From NCBI GenBank assembly GCA_002154345.1, contig MUNB01000254.1:1-35375 (forward strand): a stretch of 35,375 bases of DNA, read 5' to 3'. Below are positions 26,601-34,148 of the stretch, one piece after another; position 1 is the first letter of the stretch; every line of letters starts with the position of its first letter. This DNA comes from Streptomyces griseus. Lineage in GTDB: Bacteria; Actinomycetota; Actinomycetes; Streptomycetales; Streptomycetaceae. The notes below the pieces were generated by a model, which saw only the letters and a program-made list of their open reading frames with translations, searched no databases and was not told the origin of the DNA. Made by a program: the position numbers and the translations under genes.

Positions 26601-26640
26601 GTAACCACCCGGCTGACCGCAAGGTCGTCCGGGTGGTTAC
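26601..26640 (+). terminator. Strong hairpin terminator after gbn
   Basis: The arms GTAACCACCCGG (26601-26612) and CCGGGTGGTTAC (26629-26640) are perfect, with an inner GACC-GCAA-GGTC stem. It lies 53 bases past the gbn stop and isolates it from the enoyl-CoA hydratase gene. Confidence 0.85.
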
Positions 26641-26648
26641 TGTTCAGT

Positions 26649-26665
26649 CACTTAGTTCCTGAGTG
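26649..26665 (+). promoter_or_regulatory. Imperfect inverted repeat before the enoyl-CoA hydratase gene
   Basis: CACTTAG-TTC-CTGAGTG differs from a perfect palindrome at one position. It lies 28 bases upstream of the start codon and might be an operator for a TetR- or GntR-type fatty-acid regulator; this is a guess from position and symmetry. Confidence 0.3.
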
Positions 26666-26693
26666 CTGACTGCACCCGATCCGGAGGCGCCCC

Positions 26694-27485
26694 ATGACCT
26701 CGCTCGACACTGTGCTCGACAAGGACGGCGTACGGCTCACCGTCGACGATGCCGTCGCCACGGTGACGCTCACCAACCCGGCCAAGCGCAACGCTCAGTC
26801 TCCCGCTCTGTGGCGGGCGTTGACCGAGGCCGGACGGGCGCTGCCCGGCACCGTTCGGGTCGTGGTGCTCCGCGGCGAGGGCAAGTCCTTCTCCGCGGGC
26901 CTCGACCGGCAGGCCTTCACGCCCGAGGGCTTCGACGGCGAGCCGTCGTTCCTCGACATGGCGCGCGGGCCGGAGGCCGAGCTCGACGCGACCATCGCTG
27001 AGTACCAGGAGGCGTTCACCTGGTGGCGCCGCAACGACCTCGTGTCGATCGCGACGGTCCAGGGCCACGCCATCGGCGCCGGCTTCCAGCTCGCCCTCGC
27101 CTGCGATCTGCGGATCGTCGCCGAGGACGTGCAGTTCGCCATGCGCGAGACCAGCCTCGGCCTCGTTCCCGACCTCACGGGCACCCACCCCCTGGTGCAC
27201 CTCGTGGGGTATGCCCGCGCGCTCGAAATCTGCGCCACCGGACGCTTCGTGCACGCCGAGGAGGCCGAGCGCACCGGCCTCGCCAACCTCGTGGTCCCCG
27301 CCGACCAGCTCGACGCGGCGGCCCGCGACCTCGCCGCCGCCCTGGTGGCGGCCCCCCGCGACGCCGTCGTCGAGACCAAGGCACTCCTCGGCGGCGCGCT
27401 CGCGCGTACCTACGAGGAGCAGCGCGTCGCCGAGCGGGCGGCCCAGGGCCGCCGGCTCCGCGATCTGGCGGGCATCACCGACTGA
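26694..27485 (+). CDS. Enoyl-CoA hydratase/isomerase family protein
   Basis: A 263-residue crotonase-fold enzyme, cytoplasmic, likely hydrating or isomerising an acyl-CoA in fatty-acid or related breakdown. The first oxyanion-hole segment is GKSFSAGLDRQAF, and the second is VQGHAIGAGFQLALACDLRI. MRETSLGLVPDLTGTHPLVHLVG carries the conserved block where hydratases have a catalytic acid; the pattern GLVPDLTGT is typical of actinobacterial members. The ATG at 26694 has GGAGG 7 bases upstream. The 3' end overlaps the 3' end of the convergent Asp23-like gene by 11 bases. Confidence 0.92.
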   Translation: MTSLDTVLDKDGVRLTVDDAVATVTLTNPAKRNAQSPALWRALTEAGRALPGTVRVVVLRGEGKSFSAGLDRQAFTPEGFDGEPSFLDMARGPEAELDATIAEYQEAFTWWRRNDLVSIATVQGHAIGAGFQLALACDLRIVAEDVQFAMRETSLGLVPDLTGTHPLVHLVGYARALEICATGRFVHAEEAERTGLANLVVPADQLDAAARDLAAALVAAPRDAVVETKALLGGALARTYEEQRVAERAAQGRRLRDLAGITD

Positions 27486-28206
27486 CCACATCCGTGACCA
27501 GCACCGACACCGGCAGCCGCGCCTCCGTGGCCGCCGCCACCGCTGTGCGTACCGACCGGGCGACATCGAGAGCCCGATGGTCACCGGCCGTCGCCACCTC
27601 GACCCGCACATGGTCCCGGTCGGTGTGCACGGGGCTGCCCAGGGCCCGGGTCAGCGAGACGACGCCCGGCGCCCCGGCGGCCGCCGTCGCCACCGGGCCC
27701 TCCGGCTCCGCGACCCGGGCCGCCGCCGTTTCCGGCTCCGTCACCTGATCGGGCGCACCGTCCTCCAGCAATGCCGTCACCGTCAGATCCACCTCGGCGA
27801 TCTCCAGCCCCAGCCGGGCGGCGGCGGCCGTGAGAAGCGCGGCGCGCAGCGCCGCCGCGGTGTCCGGCAGCGGCCGGTCCGGGGTGGCCGAGAACTCCGC
27901 CCGAATCCGCAGCGCCACCGGCGGCAGCCCGCCCGGCGGAGTCGGGGGCGGCGCCGGGTCGCCCGGGGCCCTCGCACCCTCCTGGCCGCTCCCGGCGACC
28001 GCCTCCTCCGTCGGGCCGATCCGCAGCTTCCCCAGCACCGTCCCGGGAGAGGCCGCCGCCCCGCGCAGCACCGAGGCGGCCGCCGTCTCCGCGATCCACG
28101 CGCCGTCCGCCGGGCCGCCCAGCGGCAGCAGACTGCCCAGACCGAGCCGCTGCCGTACCTCGGCGGTCCATCCATCGGCCCTCCGCGGGCCCTGCGCCGT
28201 TGTCAT
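27475..28206 (-). CDS. Tandem Asp23-like protein (annotated elsewhere as nucleopolyhedrovirus P10 family)
   Basis: A 243-residue protein starting MTTAQGPRRADGWTAEVRQ. I recognise it as the type often labelled P10 family in Streptomyces. Reading its pattern against Asp23/Gls24 proteins, residues 35-63 (WIAETAAASVLRGAAASPGTVLGKL) resemble the Asp23 N-terminal helix, and 98-148 (LRIRAEF, then RAALLTAAAARLGLEIAEVDLTVT) the strand-helix-strand. Residues 172-241 repeat this with VRVEVATAGDHRALDVARSVR and PVSVLVTDV. A disordered Pro-rich loop (about 75-96) interrupts the first copy. It is divergent from the Asp23 operon, sharing a 93-base promoter region. The Asp23 relation is my inference. Confidence 0.75.
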   Translation of the reverse strand: MTTAQGPRRADGWTAEVRQRLGLGSLLPLGGPADGAWIAETAAASVLRGAAASPGTVLGKLRIGPTEEAVAGSGQEGARAPGDPAPPPTPPGGLPPVALRIRAEFSATPDRPLPDTAAALRAALLTAAAARLGLEIAEVDLTVTALLEDGAPDQVTEPETAAARVAEPEGPVATAAAGAPGVVSLTRALGSPVHTDRDHVRVEVATAGDHRALDVARSVRTAVAAATEARLPVSVLVTDVVSR

Positions 28207-28299
28207 CGCCCCAGCCTGCCGCATCCACGGCGCGGGATGGGGAAAGCGCACTTAACGTGGGCAAGGAAGTCCAACTCTGCCCCGAAGGGATGAGCAGCG

Positions 28300-28773
28300 A
28301 TGACTGACACCTCCCAGCGCACCAACCCCGACAGCGGTTCGGGCGGCACATCTCCGCTGAACAAGCGCGGCGGCGGCGACCCGGGCACCCGGGGCCGTAC
28401 CACCATCGCCGACGGCGTCGTCGAGAAGATCGCCGGAATGGCGGCCCGCGACGTGGTCGGCGTCCACGCGATGGGCAGCGGCCTGTCGCGGACCTTCGGC
28501 GCCGTCCGTGACCGGGTCCCCGGCGGCGGCAAGTCCGTCACCCGCGGTGTGAAGGCGGAGGTCGGCGAGTCCCAGGCGGCCCTCGACCTGGAGATCGTCG
28601 TCGACTACGGCGTGTCCATCGCCGATGTGGCCCGCGACGTCCGCGGGAACGTCGTCGCCGAGGTGGAACGCATGACCGGTCTCGAAGTCGTCGAAGTCAA
28701 CATCGCCGTCAGCGACGTCAAGCTGCCGGACGAGGACGACGACGAGGACGAGCCCTCCCAGCGGGTCCAGTAG
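28300..28773 (+). CDS. Asp23/Gls24 family envelope stress response protein
   Basis: A 157-residue Asp23/Gls24 protein. The N-terminal helix is TIADGVVEKIAGMAARDVVGVHAMG (shown in parts: TIADGVVEKIAGMAARDV), and the core strand-helix-strand is LDLEIVVDYGVSIADVARDV, then EVERMTGLEVVEVNIAVSDV. An acidic tail (DEDDDEDEPSQ) ends it. In Firmicutes, Asp23 forms a membrane-associated network tethered by AmaP and is linked to cell-envelope stress. In this operon a small membrane protein, a second Asp23 protein, a DUF6286 protein and an AmaP-like anchor follow. The ATG at 28300 has GGGATGAG upstream. Confidence 0.9.
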   Translation: MTDTSQRTNPDSGSGGTSPLNKRGGGDPGTRGRTTIADGVVEKIAGMAARDVVGVHAMGSGLSRTFGAVRDRVPGGGKSVTRGVKAEVGESQAALDLEIVVDYGVSIADVARDVRGNVVAEVERMTGLEVVEVNIAVSDVKLPDEDDDEDEPSQRVQ

Positions 28774-28816
28774 CCCTTTCGCCGCTCCGTCGCACGGCAG
28801 TTGAGGAGAGAACACG

Positions 28817-29008
28817 ATGAGCATGGCTGTCGCCGGTCTGTTGGCCGGCATGGCGCTCGGGTTCGCCGGATATTTCGGCGGGTTCGGAGCCTTCGTACTG
28901 GTGGCCGCCCTGGGTGCGATCGGCTTCATCGCCGGCCGCTTCCTGGACGGTGACCTGGAGCCCGGCGACTTCTTCCGGAGTCGCGAGCGCGGCGACCGGC
29001 GACGGTGA
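28817..29008 (+). CDS. Small membrane protein (DUF2273-like) of the Asp23 operon
   Basis: A 63-residue protein with two hydrophobic helices (about 3-20 and 24-42: MAVAGLLAGMALGFAGY and FGAFVLVAALGAIGFIAG), followed by a charged tail (RSRERGDRRR). GAGGAGAG precedes the ATG at good spacing. Its position in the cluster matches the small DUF2273-type membrane protein that accompanies Asp23 in many Gram-positive bacteria. Its stop overlaps the start of the next gene (GTGA). Confidence 0.8.
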   Translation: MSMAVAGLLAGMALGFAGYFGGFGAFVLVAALGAIGFIAGRFLDGDLEPGDFFRSRERGDRRR

Positions 29009-29358
29009 CGGCGGTGACCGGCCGGGTCGCCGCCGCGGAACGGGGCGAGACCCGGATCGCCGACCGCGTCGTCGCCAAGATCGCCGCCCAGGCGGCGAAG
29101 GAAGCGGTCACCGATCCGCCCGAGGACGGGGCGTCGCCGCGAGCCACGGTCACCGTGCACCGCGACGCCGCCCGGGTCCGGGTCGTCCTGGAGCTCGGCT
29201 ACCCCTGTGACATCGGCCGTCAGTGCGGCGCCGTACGCAGCCGGGTCGCCCAGCGCGTCAAGGCGCTCGCCGGCATGGAGGTGCCCGAGGTGGCCGTACA
29301 GGTCGAACGGCTGCACCCCGCCGGAACGAGCGCCGCCGCACAGGGGAGGATCCGATGA
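29005..29358 (+). CDS. Second Asp23/Gls24 family protein
   Basis: A 117-residue Asp23-type protein, shorter than the first. The N-terminal helix is ETRIADRVVAKIAAQAAKEAV, and the core is ARVRVVLELGYPCDIGRQCG, then VKALAGMEVPEVAVQVERL. It lacks the acidic tail of its neighbour. The GTG at 29005 overlaps the preceding stop by 4 bases, and its own stop overlaps the next start (ATGA). Having two Asp23 proteins plus a divergent third suggests hetero-oligomers; that is inference. Confidence 0.88.
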   Translation: MTAVTGRVAAAERGETRIADRVVAKIAAQAAKEAVTDPPEDGASPRATVTVHRDAARVRVVLELGYPCDIGRQCGAVRSRVAQRVKALAGMEVPEVAVQVERLHPAGTSAAAQGRIR

Positions 29359-30038
29359 CCGAACCCGGTGAACCGACCGGCTCCACCCGGCGGATGCCCA
29401 CCGTGGCACCGGGCGACGGCGAGACGCCGACCCCGGTCCCGGACACGTCGGCCGACACCCGCGCACCGGTCCCCACCCTGGAACAGGGCGACGGACGGGC
29501 CGGCCGCTTCTGGTCCGCGCGCCGGGTTCCGGCCGCCCTGCTGGCCCTGGTGCTCCTGGGCGCGGCCGGACTGCTGCTCTACGACATCGCCGCCGTACGG
29601 GCCGACCGTCCGGCCATGCAGTGGCGTCGCTCGCTCGCCGACGGCCTCGCCGAACGGCAGCTGGACGATGTCGCGGTGCTGATCGGTGCGGCCGTCGCGG
29701 CGTTGATCGGCCTCTGGCTGATCCTGCTGGCCCTCACCCCCGGACTGCGCGACCTGCTGCCGATGCGCCGCGACCGCGCCGACATCCGGGCCGGGCTCGA
29801 CCGTACCGCCGCCGCACTGGTCCTGCGGGACCGGGCCGTGGAGGTGTCCGGCGTGCAGTCCGTACGCGTCCGCATGGGACGGCGGAAGGCGAAGGTGCGG
29901 GCCCTCTCGCACTTCCGGGAACTCGACGACGTACGCACCGACCTGGACGACGTACTGGAGAAGGCCGTCCGGGAACTGGGTCTGGCGAAACCGCCCGCCC
30001 TCTCCGTCCAGGTGCACCGACCGGCGAAGAAGGGATGA
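29355..30038 (+). CDS. DUF6286 membrane protein of the Asp23 operon
   Basis: A 227-residue protein with a Pro/Thr-rich cytoplasmic N-terminus, a membrane helix (about 58-75, VPAALLALVLLGAAGLLLY) and a second (about 100-125, VAVLIGAAVAALIGLWLILLA in outline). The C-terminal domain (about 155-225) has strand-helix-strand segments VQSVRVRMGRRKAKVRALSH and ALSVQVHRP, with an Asp23/AmaP-like pattern. It matches what I recall as DUF6286 in Streptomyces Asp23 clusters. The ATG at 29355 overlaps the previous stop codon, and its stop overlaps the next start (ATGA). Confidence 0.82.
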   Translation: MTEPGEPTGSTRRMPTVAPGDGETPTPVPDTSADTRAPVPTLEQGDGRAGRFWSARRVPAALLALVLLGAAGLLLYDIAAVRADRPAMQWRRSLADGLAERQLDDVAVLIGAAVAALIGLWLILLALTPGLRDLLPMRRDRADIRAGLDRTAAALVLRDRAVEVSGVQSVRVRMGRRKAKVRALSHFRELDDVRTDLDDVLEKAVRELGLAKPPALSVQVHRPAKKG

Positions 30039-30622
30039 GCCGCATGCGCTCCACCGTCAACCGGGTCCTGCTGGCCCTGGCCGGACTGGTGCTGGTCGTG
30101 GTCGGCGGAGCCGTGTTCGCCGCCGGCCTCGGCGCGTCCGTACCGTCCTGGTGGCCCTGGGACGGAAAGAACGACGTCCTGCTCAGCGTGGCCGACCGGC
30201 ACCGCTGGCGCGACGACGGCTGGTGGTGGCCGACCGTGATCGCGGTCCTCGCCGTCCTGGTGATCCTCGCCCTGTGGTGGTTCCTCGCCCAGCTCCGCCG
30301 CGGCCGGCTCGCCGACGTGCTGGTCGACAGCGGCGACGGCGAAGGCGCACAGCTGCGGGGCCGCGCCCTGGAGGGCGTGCTCGCCGCGGAGGCGGGCGAC
30401 CTGGACGGGGTGGCCCGCGCCCAGGCGATGCTGACGGGCCGCCGCACCGCGCCCCGGGCCCGGCTCCGGCTGCTGATGGAGCCGCACGCCGCGCCGCTCG
30501 GAACGCTGAACGCGATCGGCGACGGGGCGCTGGCGCACGCCAGGGAATCGGCCGGTCTGGAGACGCTTCCCGCCGAGGTACGCCTCAAGGCCGTCAAGCA
30601 CCGCGCGGAGCGGGTGTCCTGA
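30035..30622 (+). CDS. amaP: AmaP-like alkaline shock response membrane anchor
   Basis: A 195-residue protein. Two membrane helices (about 7-30: VNRVLLALAGLVLVVVGGA, and about 67-87: TVIAVLAVLVILALWWFL) flank a short Trp-rich loop (PSWWPWDG). The cytoplasmic C-terminus (RLADVLVDSGDGEGAQLRG, then TAPRARLRLLMEPH) has the strand-helix-strand shape seen in AmaP. In Firmicutes AmaP tethers Asp23 to the membrane. The ATG at 30035 overlaps the previous stop. It ends the five-gene operon and is convergent with the SDR gene, 32 bases apart. Confidence 0.8.
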   Translation: MSRMRSTVNRVLLALAGLVLVVVGGAVFAAGLGASVPSWWPWDGKNDVLLSVADRHRWRDDGWWWPTVIAVLAVLVILALWWFLAQLRRGRLADVLVDSGDGEGAQLRGRALEGVLAAEAGDLDGVARAQAMLTGRRTAPRARLRLLMEPHAAPLGTLNAIGDGALAHARESAGLETLPAEVRLKAVKHRAERVS

Positions 30623-30654
30623 CGGCCCGTGGGCGTACGGTCGGGAGCGCGGGC

Positions 30655-31410
30655 TCAGAAGCCGCTCCGGAACCCCCCGTCGACCGGGACCATGATCCCC
30701 GTCAGATAGGAAGCGGCGGGGGAGAGCAGGAAGGCCGCGGTCCTGCCGAACTCCTCGGGCGTCCCGTAGCGCCGCAGCGGGATCCGCGCCTCGTTGGCGG
30801 TGCGGGCGGCCTCCGCGTCGCCGGACAGGGCGTCCAGCTCACGGACCCGGTCGGTGTCGATCCGGGCGGGCAGCACGCCCACCACCCGGATACCGCGCGG
30901 GCCCAGCTCGTCGGCCAGCGACTTGGCGAAACCGGCGAGACCGGGACGCAGCCCGTTGGAGATGGTCAGCCCCGCGATCGGCTCGTGCACCGACCCGGAG
31001 AGCACGAAGCCGATCGCCCCGCCCTCGCCGAGCGCGGCCGCCGTCGTCCGGGCGAGCCGTACCGCTCCCAGGAACACCGACTCGAACGCCGTCTGCCACT
31101 GGTCGTCCGTGTTGTCCGCGACGAAGCCCGGGGGCGGCCCGCCGACGCTGATGAGGATGCCGTCGAGCCGCCCGAAGCGTTCCCGCGCGGTGTCCACCAG
31201 ACGCTGGGCGGCCCCCGGGTCGGCGTTGTCCGCGGCGACCCCGAGCGCGTCCGGGCCCAGCTCGGCGGCGGCCTCCGTCACGGCCTTCTCGTCCCGGCCG
31301 GTGATGATCACTTTCGCGCCGTCGGCGGCCAGGGCGCGGGCCGTGGCGTTGCCGAGGCCCCGGGTCGCTCCGGTGACGATGTAGACGCGGTCCTTCAGTC
31401 CAAGATCCAT
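30655..31410 (-). CDS. Atypical SDR-family protein (BKR-like)
   Basis: A 251-residue Rossmann-fold protein with the nucleotide-binding motif TGATRGLG (13-20) and VVGVLPARIDTDR near the C-terminus, typical of SDR dehydrogenases. The usual catalytic YxxxK is not there: aligning the block SGSVHEPIAGLTISNGLRPG places S151 at the Tyr position and R155 at the Lys position; S138 or S140 remains. This matches an atypical beta-ketoacyl-ACP-reductase-like SDR subgroup I recall without the catalytic residues. It may bind a dinucleotide without reducing a ketone by the usual mechanism. It starts 4 bases after the GH15 gene stop, so the two are co-transcribed. Confidence 0.85.
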   Translation of the reverse strand: MDLGLKDRVYIVTGATRGLGNATARALAADGAKVIITGRDEKAVTEAAAELGPDALGVAADNADPGAAQRLVDTARERFGRLDGILISVGGPPPGFVADNTDDQWQTAFESVFLGAVRLARTTAAALGEGGAIGFVLSGSVHEPIAGLTISNGLRPGLAGFAKSLADELGPRGIRVVGVLPARIDTDRVRELDALSGDAEAARTANEARIPLRRYGTPEEFGRTAAFLLSPAASYLTGIMVPVDGGFRSGF

Positions 31411-31414
31411 GGCC

Positions 31415-33208
31415 CTATCCTGCCGGGTCCTCCCCGGCCAGGTCGACAGCGGAGTTCACCAGTCCGATATGGCTGAAGGCCTGGGGGTAGTTGCCCAGCT
31501 GCCGCCCCGCCGCGACGTCGTACTCCTCGGCCAGCAGCCCCAGGTCGCTGCGGAGCTCCAGCAGCCGTTCGAACAGGGCCCGCGCCTCGTCCGGCCTGCC
31601 GATCCGCCGCAACGCGTCGACCAGCCAGAACGAGCAGGCGAGGAACGCCCCCTCGTCGCCCGGCAGACCGTCCACCGAACCGCCGTCGGTGCTGTAGCGG
31701 CGGACCAGACCGTCGCTGCCCAGCTCGTCGCGGACCGCGTCGACCGTGCCGATCACCCGGGGATCGTCCGGCGGCAGGAACCCGGTCCGCACGATCAGCA
31801 GCGTCGAGGCGTCCAGCTCCCGTGACCCGTAGGACTGGGTGAAGGTGTTCCGCTCGGGGTCGTACCCCTTCTCGCAGACCTCGGCGTGCACCGCGTCCCG
31901 CATCGCCCGCCAGCGGTCCGCGTCGCCGGGCAGCTCCGGGTTCTCCTCCAGCGAGCGCACCGCCCGGTCGGCCGCGACCCAGGCCATCACCTTGGAGTGC
32001 ACGAAGTGCCGCCGGGCGCCGCGGATCTCCCACAGCCCCTCGTCCGGCTCCCGCCAGGTCGACTCCAGGAAGCCGAGCAGGCTGAGCTGGAGGTTCCAGG
32101 CGTGCGGCTTGTCGTCGAGACCGGCGACCCGGGCGAGCCGGAGCGCGTCGATGACCTCGCCGTACACATCGAGCTGCCGCTGCCGGACGGCCGCGTTGCC
32201 GGTGCGCACCGGCCGGGAGTGCTCGTACCCGGTGAGCCAGGGCAGCTCCGCCTCGGGCAGCCGGCGCTCGCCCGCCAGCCCGTACATGATCTGCAGATCG
32301 GCCGGGTCACCGGCGACGGCCCGCAGCAGCCAGTCCCGCCACGCCGCCGCCTCCTCCAGATAGCCGGCCGAGACCATCGCCCCGAGGGTCAGCGTGGCGT
32401 CCCGCAGCCAGCAGAAGCGGTAGTCCCAGTTCCGTACGCCGCCGATCTCCTCCGGCAGCGAGGTGGTCGGGGCCGCCACGATGCCGCCCGTCGGGGCGTA
32501 CGTCAGCGCCTTCAGGGTGATCAGCGAGCGCAGCACGGCGTCGCGGTACGGCCCCTCGTACGTGCACCGCGCGGTCCACTTCGCCCAGTCGTGCAGCGTG
32601 TGCTTCAGCGCCTTGTGCGGGTCGATCAGCTTCGGGCGCGGCGAGTGCGAGGGGTGCCAGGTCAGCACGAACGCCACGCTGTCGCCCTCGGCCACGGTGA
32701 ACGAGGAGCAGGTGCTGAACTGCTGGCCCCACGTCTTGACCGGCGGCTCGCTGCGCAGCCAAACGGAGTCGGGGCCCGCGACCGCCACCCGGTGACCGTG
32801 CGAACGCCGCACCCAGGGCACCACCGAACCGAAGTCGAAGCGCAGCCGCAGCACCGAACGCATGTCGACGCTGCCGCTGACGCCCTCGACGATCCGCATC
32901 AGGTCCGGCGACCTGTCGCGCTGGGGCATGAAGTCGATGACCTTCACCGTGCCGGTCCGCGTCTCCCAGTACGTCTCCAGGACCAGGGAGTCGGGCACAT
33001 AGCCGCGCCGGGTGCAGGTGTCGGAGGCGCCGGCGCCCTGGGGCGCGATGCGCCAGTGGCCGTTCTCCTCGGTGCCGAGCAGGGCGGCGAAGCAGGCGCC
33101 GGAATCGAAGCGGGGCAGGCAGAGCCAGTCCACCGAACCGTTCCTGCCGACGAGCGCGGCGGTCTGGAGATCGCCGATCAGGGCGTAGTCCTCGATGCGT
33201 GGGGTCAC
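31415..33208 (-). CDS. Glycoside hydrolase family 15 (glucoamylase/trehalase-like)
   Basis: A 597-residue intracellular GH15 protein, without signal peptide. It starts VTPRIEDYALIGDLQTAALVG, with the substrate-site block GSVDWLCLPRFDS. The catalytic-domain motif EEIGGVRNWDYRFCWLRDAT (254-272) and the C-terminal GLLAEEYD (557-564), housing the second acid, are both present. Members hydrolyse alpha-glucans or, in several actinobacteria, trehalose; which applies is not decided by sequence alone. The GTG at 33208 gives the conserved TPRIEDYALIG start; the Shine-Dalgarno sequence is weak. The SDR gene follows 4 bases downstream. Confidence 0.93.
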   Translation of the reverse strand: MTPRIEDYALIGDLQTAALVGRNGSVDWLCLPRFDSGACFAALLGTEENGHWRIAPQGAGASDTCTRRGYVPDSLVLETYWETRTGTVKVIDFMPQRDRSPDLMRIVEGVSGSVDMRSVLRLRFDFGSVVPWVRRSHGHRVAVAGPDSVWLRSEPPVKTWGQQFSTCSSFTVAEGDSVAFVLTWHPSHSPRPKLIDPHKALKHTLHDWAKWTARCTYEGPYRDAVLRSLITLKALTYAPTGGIVAAPTTSLPEEIGGVRNWDYRFCWLRDATLTLGAMVSAGYLEEAAAWRDWLLRAVAGDPADLQIMYGLAGERRLPEAELPWLTGYEHSRPVRTGNAAVRQRQLDVYGEVIDALRLARVAGLDDKPHAWNLQLSLLGFLESTWREPDEGLWEIRGARRHFVHSKVMAWVAADRAVRSLEENPELPGDADRWRAMRDAVHAEVCEKGYDPERNTFTQSYGSRELDASTLLIVRTGFLPPDDPRVIGTVDAVRDELGSDGLVRRYSTDGGSVDGLPGDEGAFLACSFWLVDALRRIGRPDEARALFERLLELRSDLGLLAEEYDVAAGRQLGNYPQAFSHIGLVNSAVDLAGEDPAG

Positions 33209-33266
33209 GCCTGGCGTTTTCCCGAACCGGGCCGATGTCAACCAGCCCGATGGTGTGCCGCCGGCC

Positions 33267-34070
33267 TCAGGCGCTCGCCGGCTCCGGCTGTTCGGCGGCC
33301 TCGGCCGTCGCGTTCTCGGCCGCGGCCTGCTCACGGTCGCGCTTCTCACGGCGTACGAGAATGATCCAGCCGACCGGGACCGCGGCGACGAACAGCCACC
33401 ACTGGACGGCGTAGGCCATGTGCGGGCCGATCGAGCTGTCGTCGGGGCGGGCGATCTGCTCGGGCAGATCACCGGAAGGGGCGGGCTCGGTCTGCTCGAT
33501 GTAGCCGCCGAGGACCGTCCGGGACAGCAGCTGCGACTGCTGGTCGCTGTTGATCAGCATCACCTGCCGGTCCGGCAGTCCGGCCAGGTCCTTGATGCCG
33601 CTGCTGCCGGTCGTCTCGTCCGCCTTGAGGCGGCCGGTGACGGTCACTTCGCCGCGGGGCGCGGGCGGCACGTCGGGGAAGGCGGTCTGGTTCGGCGCGG
33701 CCGGCACCCAGCCCCGGTTGACCAGGACGGTGCCGCCGTCCTTGAGGTCCAGCGGGGTCAGGACGTGGACGCCGATGCGGTCGTCGTCCGAGGTCCGGCG
33801 GCGGACGACCACCTCGTGCTCGGTGTCGAACGTGCCCGTCGCGGTGACCGTCCGCCAGTAGTCCGAGCGCGGGACGGTGTGCCCGGGCGAGGTGAGTTCG
33901 GTGACCGGGACCGGCCGCGCGGCGAGGTTCCGCGAGATCAGGCTGTTCTGCTCGACCCGGTGTTCGTGCCGGTGGAACTGCCAGAAACCCAGCTCGATCA
34001 TCGTCGGGATCAGGACGAGGCCGAGCAGGGTGAGGATCACCCACTGCCGGGTCAACAGGAAGCGGTACAC
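33267..34070 (-). CDS. SURF1 family protein
   Basis: SURF1 proteins assist cytochrome c oxidase (aa3) assembly. The 267-residue protein has two membrane helices, near the N-terminus (WVILTLLGLVLIPTMIELGFW in outline, about 10-30) and near residue 220-240 (QWWLFVAAVPVGWIILVRR). The periplasmic part has the family segments FWQFHRHEHR, SDYWRTVTATGTFD, VLVNRGWVP and IGPHMAYAVQWW. The GTG at 34070 gives (M)YRFLLTRQWV, the usual start of actinobacterial SURF1. The start codon lies at the end of one arm of a 12-bp inverted repeat. Confidence 0.93.
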   Translation of the reverse strand: MYRFLLTRQWVILTLLGLVLIPTMIELGFWQFHRHEHRVEQNSLISRNLAARPVPVTELTSPGHTVPRSDYWRTVTATGTFDTEHEVVVRRRTSDDDRIGVHVLTPLDLKDGGTVLVNRGWVPAAPNQTAFPDVPPAPRGEVTVTGRLKADETTGSSGIKDLAGLPDRQVMLINSDQQSQLLSRTVLGGYIEQTEPAPSGDLPEQIARPDDSSIGPHMAYAVQWWLFVAAVPVGWIILVRREKRDREQAAAENATAEAAEQPEPASA

Positions 34071-34101
34071 CCCATGACCGTACAACCGGGGTCATGGGGT
34101 G
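34068..34101 (-). promoter_or_regulatory. 12-bp inverted repeat across the SURF1 start codon
   Basis: CACCCCATGACC (34068-34079) and GGTCATGGGGTG (34090-34101) are perfectly complementary with a 10-base spacer. The GTG start of SURF1 is the last three bases of one arm in the mRNA. The structure could hide the start codon or be a protein-binding site. Confidence 0.6.
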
Positions 34102-34117
34102 CGGCACTCAGGGGTGC

Positions 34118-34135
34118 TGCCGGAGCAATCCGGCA
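34118..34135 (-). terminator. Small hairpin after the cysteine-rich gene
   Basis: TGCCGG (34118-34123) and CCGGCA (34130-34135) with loop AGCAAT lie 13 bases past the stop of the cysteine-rich gene. With a 6-bp stem and no T-run it is a weak terminator candidate. Confidence 0.35.
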
Positions 34136-34148
34136 ATGAGGCGATTCC

